A stretch of DNA of 8,523 nt, from contig DOYA01000002.1 in the NCBI GenBank assembly GCA_003518755.1, positions 6,029 through 14,551 on the forward strand. Direction: 5' to 3'. Below, one piece after another: positions 1 through 6,268 of this stretch. The notes below the pieces were generated by a model. It did no database searches and was not told the origin of the DNA. It was given only the letters and a program-made list of their open reading frames with translations. Numbering within the stretch: position 1 is the first letter of the stretch; each line of letters opens with the position of its first letter. This stretch comes from Clostridiales bacterium. GTDB taxonomy: Bacteria > Bacillota > Clostridia > TANB77 > CAG-508. A program made the position numbers and the translations under genes.

Positions 1-531
1 ACTTGGATTTTCATTTGGGTTTTCATTTGGGTTTTCACCAGGGTCTTCAGCAGGATCAACTGCACTTTCTGGCTTAATTGTAATTGTCTTATTAATACCT
101 GATAGATGAACTTCAGAATCTGTATTTGAATCACTATCAACAGTCAATTCCTCTATAGAAATATTTACATTTGTTTCTTCTGTAATATCCTCGTTAGCTT
201 TAAAAGTCCATGAAAACACATCATCTGATGTTATTTTATCATTTGATAAAACGATTAAATCAGCTTCTGCTTCAGTACCTAAATTTGAAAAATTTGAACT
301 TGCTTGACAAGATATCAATTCTAACTTATCTGTATCATAAGAAGATTTTATTCCAACAACTCCATTTATTCCATCTGGGCAAGTTATTGATAAACTAACT
401 GTAAATGTCTCACCAGGTCTTATACTTTCTTTACTTATTTTTAAATCCATAGTTGCTGTTGCTGCCTTTACAGCTGTTCCTAAACTAAATAATAATAGTA
501 TTACTACTAAAATTGAAATTATTTTTTTCAT
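1..531 (-). CDS. Secreted cohesin-domain protein, C-terminus beyond window
   Basis: The visible 177 residues are the N-terminal part of an exported protein; the frame stays open to base 1. Residues 1-23 form a signal peptide (MKK, a hydrophobic run, then VKA as the likely cleavage site). Residues 27-153 resemble a type I-like cohesin: a GETFTVSLSI strand, then NGVVGIKSSYDTDKLELIS, which matches the cohesin pattern of a beta-strand followed by YD...LEL, then FSWTFKA, and late strands ending in INKTITIK. Cysteines 51 and 75 could be spatially close. From residue 160 an acidic, proline-rich linker of NPNE units begins. Cohesins bind dockerins through calcium-stabilised contacts, and the gene immediately upstream, 20 bases away, ends in a dockerin. 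The start at 531 is set by AGGGAGG six bases upstream. No promoter lies in the gap, so it is probably co-transcribed with the LRR gene. Whether it carries further cohesins or a wall or membrane anchor cannot be seen. The cohesin call rests on pattern recognition, not a profile search. Confidence 0.82.
   Translation of the reverse strand, partial: MKKIISILVVILLLFSLGTAVKAATATMDLKISKESIRPGETFTVSLSITCPDGINGVVGIKSSYDTDKLELISCQASSNFSNLGTEAEADLIVLSNDKITSDDVFSWTFKANEDITEETNVNISIEELTVDSDSNTDSEVHLSGINKTITIKPESAVDPAEDPGENPNENPNENPS
8..43 (-). repeat. 12-bp tandem repeats encoding an NPNE linker
   Basis: Two identical 12-base units (TTTTCATTTGGG on the plus strand, 8-19 and 20-31) and a variant third (32-43) encode four-residue proline/acidic units in the cohesin protein. 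The array may continue past base 1. Such in-frame units usually form extended, flexible linkers between a binding domain and the next module or wall anchor, and they can change in copy number by slippage. Confidence 0.75.
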
Positions 532-537
532 AATTAT

Positions 538-544
538 CCTCCCT
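538..544 (-). promoter_or_regulatory. Ribosome binding site of the cohesin gene
   Basis: The minus strand reads AGGGAGG six bases before the ATG at 531. The gap to the upstream stop codon (552-554) is only 20 bases, so this site starts translation of the second gene on a shared message. Confidence 0.85.
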
Positions 545-551
545 ATTTTTT

Positions 552-3500
552 TTATAATAAATTAATCTTATTTAATCGATATTTATTAATTTGCAAGATG
601 TCTCTTATATCGACTTTTCCATCTTTATTAACATCCCCAGCAATTAAATACTCATCTTTTAAACTTGCTTTGCCTAATCTATGTTTATTAACTAAAAGTA
701 TATCTTTTATATCTGCATTTCCGTCTCCATTTGCATCCCCTTTTACAATCAACTTATAAGTTCCAATTTTAGTACTCATAATACATCCTGTCTTTATTTT
801 ATCATCCTCTGATAATTCATTTCCATTTTTATCTTTTACTATGAATTCCGATGTTGCTTCAATGTTTGATTGAAAATTTTCATAATTAGTTTCTGGTTGT
901 ATGTTGGTTATAATTCTATCCTCATTATTAACTACATAATTACTAGATTCTATCTTTTCTGGATCATCTGGATTTTCTGGATCATCTGGATCATCTGGAT
1001 TTTCTGGATCTTCTGGGTCATCTGGATCTTCTGGATCTTCTGAAGCATTAGGCGCTTTAATTGTAAATTTAATTCTTGCTTCATTATTTACAGAGTCTTT
1101 TGCTATTAAAGTATACTCTCCTATTTCTGTTATTTCTGTTCCTGATATATAATCAGTATCTTGATTATTATCTTTTTGTATTTTAATAGATGATAATTCA
1201 TGGTTGTCTGTAATATATGCCTTAACTGAATTTTGATATGTTTGATTATTTGTAACTCCTTTAATCTGTGGAGCTTCTTTATCAATCCATGTAACTACAG
1301 CTTTTGTTGATCCATTCATTCCATATTCATCTACATATTCAAATGTAAACTCCCCATTTTCAGTAAATACATGATAATTTTTTTCATCACTTGAATTAAT
1401 ATGAACATTTTCTCTATTCTTAAAACTAATTGTTGCTGTAACATTTTGATTTGTCCACTCTGAAGATGAATATGTAATATCTGTCTGTATTGGTGGTACT
1501 ATTGATACTACACTATCTACCCCTTTTCCGCCTAATATTTTAACTGTAGCTATGTTATTTTCTATTTCACTTATTTTGATACTTATTTTATTTTCTTGTA
1601 GTGTACAATTATTCAATTCAAAATCATTATTTGTATAAAAATAGCTGTTTGGATTTTTTGTAGCAATAAATAATTGTGGTAAATCAACTAGCACATTTTC
1701 TTGATTTGTTGGTTCTAATACTATAGCTATTTTTTGATTATTTGCTGTTAAGGTTCCATTTTGAGAAAATCTTTCATCAATGCTACTAACATCTTTAATC
1801 ATATTTTTTGAAATATCTAATACTCTAATATTTGAAATATTAGCTTTAATTGCCGAAATATCTGTTATACAATTTCCTGCTAGATTTAATGTATTAGTTA
1901 TCCTTGTATTTTTTATATTTTCAAGATCGCTATCATCTAATAAATTGTTATTTAATTCTAATTCAATAATACTTCCGAGTTTACCTAATTCCGAGATATC
2001 TGTTATTTTATTATCAGATAATAATATATATTTTAAATTGCTAGAATTTGATAATTTAGGTATTTTAGTAATTTTATTTGAATATGCTGTTAATCTATTT
2101 AGCATTAATAAATTACTTAAATCTGGAATTTCGGTTAAATTATTACTTGTAACAGAAAGTTTTTTCAATGATGTAATATTTTCTATTCCATTAATATTAT
2201 TCAATAAATTTGCTGATATATCTAATTCTTCTAATAACAATTCTTCTCCGTTGTCACTAATATTTTTAATCAAATTATTGATTGAATCAATTTTTGTCAT
2301 ACCAATATTGTTTAATATTAGTGTTTTTAAATTTTTAAGTTCCTTTATTGCAGAAATATTATCTCCTACTGATGTTTCTGATGCATTTAAAATTTCAATA
2401 TTTGAACAATATTTTAATGGTTCTAAAGTTCTTATATTTATATTTTTTGAAATATTTAGGTCTTTTAAATTGTCAAAGTTTCCTAAACCTGTAATATCAG
2501 AAATATTGCTATTAAATAAATCTAATTTTTCAACTCTCGATATTACTTCATGATTTACATTTAGTATTTGTCCACCTTTAACTAAATATCTATCATCTTC
2601 ATCTTTTAATAAATTATATAATTCCTGATAAATGACTGTAGTTAAATTACTATCATTAAATATCAATGAATCAATTCCAGAATAAGCATCTTCAGTAATT
2701 ATAAAGTTAATTACTGTACCATCTGCAATACCACCAGAAAGAGAAATACTCATATTATCTTCTTCTGTTTTATTCTTATCTATTATTACATTAAATAAGT
2801 CTGGAGTTTGATAATTAGGATTTGTGTTTAATACACAACCACTAGTTGTATATTTGGCATTTTCTGAATATAGTTTATTACCTGGTTTCTTTGCATTTTG
2901 CATTATAGATGTTAATAAAATATAATGATCTATATCTGCTTTCTTCTTATAAACAGGAAAATTAACAGTTTGATCTTGTAATTTTAATGTTCCTCCAACA
3001 TCTTCAATATATTCAATACTATGAATATGATTATTTGATAAATTCAAATATTGTATATTAGATTTATTTGGTATATAAGCAAATATTCTTAAATCATCTA
3101 TTTCATTGTGGCTTAAATCAATAGATGTTGCTCTAAAATAATCTTTAACTACCTCATGATTTACTCCATATTCATCTGTTTCAGTTTCTTTATATACTAA
3201 ACCAGATAAATCATTTATTTTATTATCCTTCAAGTTTATTTCTTGTAATTCCCTCATCTCATATATATTATAAACTGAAGTCAAGAAATTTCCTTGTATG
3301 TATAATTTTTTTAAGTTTTTTAGAGTATTTAATTCATAAAATGATGGAATACTTACATATGAGTCTTCATACTTTTTAATATAACTTATATCTAATACTT
3401 CTAATTTAAGCAAAAGTGCTTCCTCTTCACTAACCCATTCTCCATATTCATCTATATGATGATGTTCATTAGTATATGTTTGTATAATTGGATATAAACT

Positions 3501-4265
3501 CTCAACATCTATGCCACTTACATAAAGCTCTTTTAATTCTCTTAAATTGTATATTCCAATTTTATTATCTGGATCTAATTCTAATTTATCAATTCCTGTA
3601 TTTGATATATTTAAATATTCAAGTTCTGATAAATATAGAATATTTTGAATAGTTCTAATACTCTGATTACCTGAAATATTTAATTTCTTTAAATGTCTCA
3701 AATTTATTATTGCATTTAAATTATTAAAACTTCCATTTGCTATTTCTAATTCTTGCAAAGCATTTAAACTTGATATAAAACTTATATCAACTAATCCTGT
3801 ACTTGACAAATTTAACTTTGTTATAGATGTTTTATTTAATAAAACTGAAGATACACTATTTCCTATATTATTATCATTTAGTTTTAAATCTGATATATAG
3901 TTTAATTCTGCTAGAGGCGATATATCTGTTATTTTGTTCTTTCCCAAATTAATTTTTGTTAAATATGACAATTTTTCCATTCCAGTTATATTAGATATAT
4001 TTTTATCTGTTAAATCTAATTCTGTTATTTGAGGGATGCTTTCAGTTGGTATATTTATTGTTAACGTAGTTTTATCAGCATCTCCCGGCAATAATATATA
4101 ACTTGAAAGTGCGTTTTTTAATGAATTAAACATATTTTCATCTTGGCAAACTATTGGTGTTTTCTCAACAGTTGCAGCATAAATCACTCTCGAAACGACA
4201 AAAATCGCTATAATAGCTATTAAACTAAAGACAAATCTTTTCAAATTTACTCTTTTTACCTTCAT
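552..4265 (-). CDS. Secreted internalin-like LRR protein with C-terminal dockerin
   Basis: This 1237-residue exported protein probably binds a surface partner through leucine-rich repeats and docks onto a cohesin. Signal peptide: residues 1-30 (KVKRVNLKR, hydrophobic 11-24, cleavage near A30). LRR block 1 spans about 79-425 (roughly 13 repeats of the SDS22/internalin type, such as KINLGKNKITDISPL at 104-118) and ends in an internalin-like cap with LQDQTVNFP. A beta-rich spacer follows (440-525). LRR block 2 spans about 576-835 (roughly 11 repeats), with cap NNQKIAIVLEP and another beta region to 923. Ig-like modules occupy about 924-1070, then an acidic proline linker (1077-1103), a short pre-dockerin module (1108-1173), and a dockerin (1175-1234) with two complete calcium loops (D1177/N1179/D1181/D1185/D1188 and D1211/N1213/D1215/D1219/D1222). 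No LPXTG motif, SLH repeat or C-terminal membrane helix is present, so attachment by docking is the likely route. The start is supported by GGAGG six bases upstream and by the signal peptide. Function and ligand are unknown. Confidence 0.93.
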   Translation of the reverse strand: MKVKRVNLKRFVFSLIAIIAIFVVSRVIYAATVEKTPIVCQDENMFNSLKNALSSYILLPGDADKTTLTINIPTESIPQITELDLTDKNISNITGMEKLSYLTKINLGKNKITDISPLAELNYISDLKLNDNNIGNSVSSVLLNKTSITKLNLSSTGLVDISFISSLNALQELEIANGSFNNLNAIINLRHLKKLNISGNQSIRTIQNILYLSELEYLNISNTGIDKLELDPDNKIGIYNLRELKELYVSGIDVESLYPIIQTYTNEHHHIDEYGEWVSEEEALLLKLEVLDISYIKKYEDSYVSIPSFYELNTLKNLKKLYIQGNFLTSVYNIYEMRELQEINLKDNKINDLSGLVYKETETDEYGVNHEVVKDYFRATSIDLSHNEIDDLRIFAYIPNKSNIQYLNLSNNHIHSIEYIEDVGGTLKLQDQTVNFPVYKKKADIDHYILLTSIMQNAKKPGNKLYSENAKYTTSGCVLNTNPNYQTPDLFNVIIDKNKTEEDNMSISLSGGIADGTVINFIITEDAYSGIDSLIFNDSNLTTVIYQELYNLLKDEDDRYLVKGGQILNVNHEVISRVEKLDLFNSNISDITGLGNFDNLKDLNISKNINIRTLEPLKYCSNIEILNASETSVGDNISAIKELKNLKTLILNNIGMTKIDSINNLIKNISDNGEELLLEELDISANLLNNINGIENITSLKKLSVTSNNLTEIPDLSNLLMLNRLTAYSNKITKIPKLSNSSNLKYILLSDNKITDISELGKLGSIIELELNNNLLDDSDLENIKNTRITNTLNLAGNCITDISAIKANISNIRVLDISKNMIKDVSSIDERFSQNGTLTANNQKIAIVLEPTNQENVLVDLPQLFIATKNPNSYFYTNNDFELNNCTLQENKISIKISEIENNIATVKILGGKGVDSVVSIVPPIQTDITYSSSEWTNQNVTATISFKNRENVHINSSDEKNYHVFTENGEFTFEYVDEYGMNGSTKAVVTWIDKEAPQIKGVTNNQTYQNSVKAYITDNHELSSIKIQKDNNQDTDYISGTEITEIGEYTLIAKDSVNNEARIKFTIKAPNASEDPEDPDDPEDPENPDDPDDPENPDDPEKIESSNYVVNNEDRIITNIQPETNYENFQSNIEATSEFIVKDKNGNELSEDDKIKTGCIMSTKIGTYKLIVKGDANGDGNADIKDILLVNKHRLGKASLKDEYLIAGDVNKDGKVDIRDILQINKYRLNKINLL
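957..1037 (-). repeat. Nine tandem 9-bp units encoding a DPE/DPD/NPE/NPD linker
   Basis: Nine contiguous 9-base units (plus-strand consensus WTCTGGATY) encode residues 1077-1103 of the LRR protein, each unit being D/N-P-E/D. A degenerate unit follows at 1038-1046. The linker separates the Ig-like modules from the pre-dockerin module and dockerin. Near-identity of the units suggests growth by slippage, so linker length may vary between strains. Confidence 0.9.
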
Positions 4266-4271
4266 TTCATT

Positions 4272-4276
4272 CCTCC
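4272..4276 (-). promoter_or_regulatory. Ribosome binding site of the LRR-dockerin gene
   Basis: The minus strand reads GGAGG six bases before the ATG at 4265. Another ATG two bases after the GGAGG opens only ATG-AAA-TGA, so the ATG at 4265 is the real start. Confidence 0.88.
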
Positions 4277-4305
4277 AACAACCTTTGTATACCCTACACT
4301 CACAT

Positions 4306-4334
4306 ATTTTATCATATTAGAATTTTATATACAA
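4306..4334 (-). promoter_or_regulatory. Extended -10 sigma-A promoter of the LRR-cohesin operon
   Basis: On the minus strand, TTGTAT (4334-4329) and TAAAAT (4311-4306) are separated by exactly 17 bases. TGA directly precedes the -10 hexamer (4314-4312), giving the TGn extended -10 motif. Transcription would begin near 4299, leaving a leader of about 33 bases. An array of 11-bp repeats lies roughly 90-140 bases upstream of the -35. In DNA this AT-rich, chance matches are common, but the spacing, the TGn motif and the position before an isolated operon support the call. Confidence 0.65.
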
Positions 4335-4421
4335 TACTAAAAAATGGAAGTATTATATGATTCATATTTCAAATTGTATTAATTACTTATATATCAACAT
4401 TTTTCGCAAAAAATATTAAAA

Positions 4422-4471
4422 TATTACAATTGTATTACATTTTTATTACATTTTTATTACGCTGTTATTTC
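4422..4471 (-). promoter_or_regulatory. Candidate regulator array: 11-bp-phased direct repeats
   Basis: TATTAC occurs at 4422, 4433, 4444 and 4455 on the plus strand, each copy exactly 11 bases after the last, and a fifth, imperfect TATTTC is in phase at 4466. The two middle 11-mers are identical (TATTACATTTT). On the minus strand, the sense of the downstream operon, the units read GTAATA. Direct repeats spaced one helical turn apart are the known binding architecture of OmpR/PhoB-family response regulators; Bacillus PhoP uses TTWACA-like hexamers about 11 bases apart, and ATTACA here is one base off. The array sits between the terminator at 4496-4537 and the LRR promoter. The repeat is seen directly; the regulator is inferred. 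Confidence 0.5.
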
Positions 4472-4495
4472 ATAGTCAAATAATGAAAATAAGCT

Positions 4496-4537
4496 AAAAA
4501 AATATACTCCATTTTACATTAAAATGGGTATATTTTT
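4496..4537 (-). terminator. Intrinsic terminator of the DUF853 ATPase gene
   Basis: An 18-bp stem with a single bulged base pairs 4498-4516 with 4520-4537 around a 3-base loop. On the minus strand it begins 8 bases after the TAA at 4546-4548, and the stem runs into seven U residues (4502-4496). The plus strand also has a T-rich tail, so it could stop transcription both ways. It insulates the LRR operon from readthrough. Confidence 0.88.
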
Positions 4538-4545
4538 AATTATTT

Positions 4546-6144
4546 TTATCTCTTAAATAATGCTTTTAAAATTTCATTTGCAACTTTTCTTCCAGCAGAA
4601 TTTAATGCTGCATTGGTTGTTCTTTCCATTTGTTTTCCAACCTTAAATTGCCATGAATTTTTTCTTGATTTTTCTGCTTCTTTTTCAAGCTCTTTTCTTT
4701 GTTTTTCCTCTTCTTTTGCTAGTCTTTCTTCTTCTTTTCTTTGTTTTTCAGCTTCTCTTTCCGCTTCCTTCTCTGCCCTTATTCTTTCTTTTTCTTTTTG
4801 TTCACGAAGTTTTTGTTCTTCTTTTTCTTTTATTGCTTGTTCTTCAGCTTGTCTTTTTCCTTCCATTTCTTCGCTTAAAATCTCAAATGCAGAAACTCTA
4901 TCTATAACAGTATCATATTTGCCATTAAACTCACTTTTTGCTATTACCATTAATCTAATTGAATCATCTATTGCTCCCATCATGCTTTGAGGTGGAAGTA
5001 TTGTAGCTTTTTCTACAATATTTGGCTCACCATTTTCATTCATAAACGAGATTAATGCTTCTCCTGTTCCCAATGACATTATTGCTTCTTCTGTATTAAA
5101 TTCAGGATTTGTTCTGAATGAATCAGCAACAGCTTTTATAACTTTTTGTTCTGCTGGAGTATATGCTCTTAATGTATGTTGAACTTTATTTCCAAGTTGT
5201 GCCAAAATATCATCTGGTATATCTTTTGGAGATTGAGATATAAAATATAGCCCAATTCCTTTTGAACGAATAAGTTTAACAATTTGTACAACTTGTGTTA
5301 ACATATATTGTGGTAATTCATCAAATAATAAGTGTGCCTCATCAAAGAAAAATACTAGTTTGGGTTTATCTAAATCTCCTACTTCTGGCATATTAGCATT
5401 TAAAGTATTTAATAGCCATAATAAAAAGCATGCATATAATGTAGGTTGCTTATATAGTTCAACACTATGTAAAATATTAATATTTCCAAATCCATTGTTG
5501 TTAACTTTTAGTAAATCATTTATATCTATTGCTGGCTCTCCAAAGAAATAATTTCCACCTTGTTCCTCCAACATTAGTAAACTTCTTTGTATTGTTCCAA
5601 CACTTTGTGATGCAATATTTCCATAGCTTATAGTATATTCTTTACTGTTTTCTGCAATATATTGAAGTAATAGTCTTAAATCTTTCAAATCTATAAGTTC
5701 ATATCCATTTTCTCTAGCAATTTTAAATACAATTGCAAGTACTCCTTCTTGTGTTTCATTTAAACCAAGCATTCTAGATATAATTGTTGGTCCTACACTT
5801 TGTAAAGTTGTTCTTATAGGATGTCCTGATTTTGCAAATACATCCCAAAATACTGTTGGAAAACCTTTATACTGAAATCTCTGTATTCCTATCCCATCTA
5901 ATCTTTCTCTTATTTTTTCATTTTCTTCTCCTGGCATACATGTACCTGCTAAATCTCCTTTTATATCTGCTAGGAATACTGGTACTCCCATGCTTGAAAA
6001 ACTTTCTGCCATAACTTTAAGTGTTATTGTTTTTCCGCTACCTGAAGCTCCTGTAATTAATCCATGTCTATTTGCTTTATTAGGAACTATAAACAATTCT
6101 TTTTCTTTATTTTTTCCAATAAGAATATTATTATCTATATACAT
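4546..6144 (-). CDS. HerA/YjgR-like P-loop ATPase (DUF853 family)
   Basis: A 532-residue cytoplasmic ATPase of the HerA-FtsK superfamily, close to the DUF853 group that includes E. coli YjgR (about 500 residues), whose cellular role is not established. The N-terminus (YIDNNILIGK...LFIVPNKANRHGLI) leads to Walker A GASGSGKT at 32-39, followed by FLADIKGDLAG at 57-67. Walker B is LVFFFDEAH at 263-271, with D268 and E269 as the predicted magnesium and catalytic residues. FISQSPKDIPDDILAQLGNK (301-320) is characteristic of this group and includes a sensor-like SQS. Residues 423-496 are almost entirely K, E, R, Q and A, a probable long helix or coiled coil. The last 30 residues, with GRKVANEILKALFKR at the end, form a basic amphipathic tail. 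GGAGG six bases upstream fixes the start. It is a single-gene unit, with a palindrome upstream and a strong terminator downstream. No NurA nuclease neighbour is present. The family call is strong; the substrate (DNA or other) is unknown. Confidence 0.9.
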   Translation of the reverse strand: MYIDNNILIGKNKEKELFIVPNKANRHGLITGASGSGKTITLKVMAESFSSMGVPVFLADIKGDLAGTCMPGEENEKIRERLDGIGIQRFQYKGFPTVFWDVFAKSGHPIRTTLQSVGPTIISRMLGLNETQEGVLAIVFKIARENGYELIDLKDLRLLLQYIAENSKEYTISYGNIASQSVGTIQRSLLMLEEQGGNYFFGEPAIDINDLLKVNNNGFGNINILHSVELYKQPTLYACFLLWLLNTLNANMPEVGDLDKPKLVFFFDEAHLLFDELPQYMLTQVVQIVKLIRSKGIGLYFISQSPKDIPDDILAQLGNKVQHTLRAYTPAEQKVIKAVADSFRTNPEFNTEEAIMSLGTGEALISFMNENGEPNIVEKATILPPQSMMGAIDDSIRLMVIAKSEFNGKYDTVIDRVSAFEILSEEMEGKRQAEEQAIKEKEEQKLREQKEKERIRAEKEAEREAEKQRKEEERLAKEEEKQRKELEKEAEKSRKNSWQFKVGKQMERTTNAALNSAGRKVANEILKALFKR

Positions 6145-6150
6145 ATATAT

Positions 6151-6155
6151 CCTCC
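6151..6155 (-). promoter_or_regulatory. Ribosome binding site of the DUF853 ATPase gene
   Basis: The minus strand carries GGAGG (within AAGGAGG) six bases before the ATG at 6144, the same spacing as in the LRR and cohesin genes. Confidence 0.85.
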
Positions 6156-6182
6156 TTTTATATTAAAGTTATCATCTTTTTT

Positions 6183-6211
6183 ATTATATATCTATTTCAT
6201 CATATATAATC
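6183..6211 (-). promoter_or_regulatory. Weak candidate promoter of the DUF853 ATPase gene
   Basis: A perfect TATAAT lies at 6188-6183 on the minus strand, but the hexamer 17 bases upstream is GATTAT, a poor -35 with no TGn motif. It sits just downstream of the palindrome at 6216-6233. The gene could instead depend on readthrough from the LCP gene, since that palindrome lacks a good U-tract in this direction. Confidence 0.3.
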
Positions 6212-6215
6212 TTGC

Positions 6216-6233
6216 GGGCGATTAAAATCGCCC
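6216..6233 (-). terminator. GC-rich palindrome after the LCP gene, possible terminator
   Basis: GGGCGATT (6216-6223) pairs perfectly with AATCGCCC (6226-6233). It begins 35 bases after the LCP stop codon. On the minus strand it is followed by GCAAGATTATAT rather than a U-run; the plus strand has the better tail (CTTTTATTCTCT). It may be a weak terminator, a 3'-end stabilising hairpin, or a plus-oriented terminator. It closely resembles the hairpin at 7450-7469. Confidence 0.55.
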
Positions 6234-6268
6234 CTTTTATTCTCTACTAAACTGTTACAATGTGACCT

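Noticed and set aside
210..398. Plus-strand 62-codon frame opposite the cohesin domain
   Set aside because: It is low-complexity and Leu-rich, without a ribosome site, and lies wholly antisense to a convincing secreted domain. The plus-strand frames at 5360-5551, 5832-6014 and 6432-6620 are rejected on the same grounds.
1780..2553. A 257-codon open frame on the plus strand
   Set aside because: It is antisense to the LRR blocks. Its Ile/Leu/Phe/Ser-rich product mirrors the regular Asn/Leu/Ile codons of the repeats, and it has no ribosome site or recognisable domain.
1..4265. A cellulosome gene cluster
   Set aside because: A dockerin and a cohesin are present, but the visible sequence has no glycoside hydrolase, carbohydrate-binding module or repeated scaffoldin cohesins; the dockerin cargo is an LRR protein.
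552..4265. A Listeria-type internalin acting as an invasion factor
   Set aside because: The LRR and cap resemble internalins, but this architecture is widespread in harmless Gram-positives, and no LPXTG or GW anchor or virulence context is present.
4399..4414. Short inverted repeat ATTTTT-CGC-AAAAAT in the LRR upstream region
   Set aside because: Only A-T pairs and a 3-base loop in very AT-rich DNA; it is weak and expected by chance.
4613..4990. Two plus-strand open frames opposite the ATPase coiled coil
   Set aside because: Their Ser/Phe/Leu-rich products are what the complement of Glu/Lys codons (GAA, AAA) gives. There is no ribosome site or conserved motif.
4546..6144. HerA-based anti-phage defence system
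   Set aside because: No Sir2, DUF4297, NurA or other effector is adjacent. The neighbours are housekeeping or envelope genes, and the sequence fits the broadly distributed DUF853 group.
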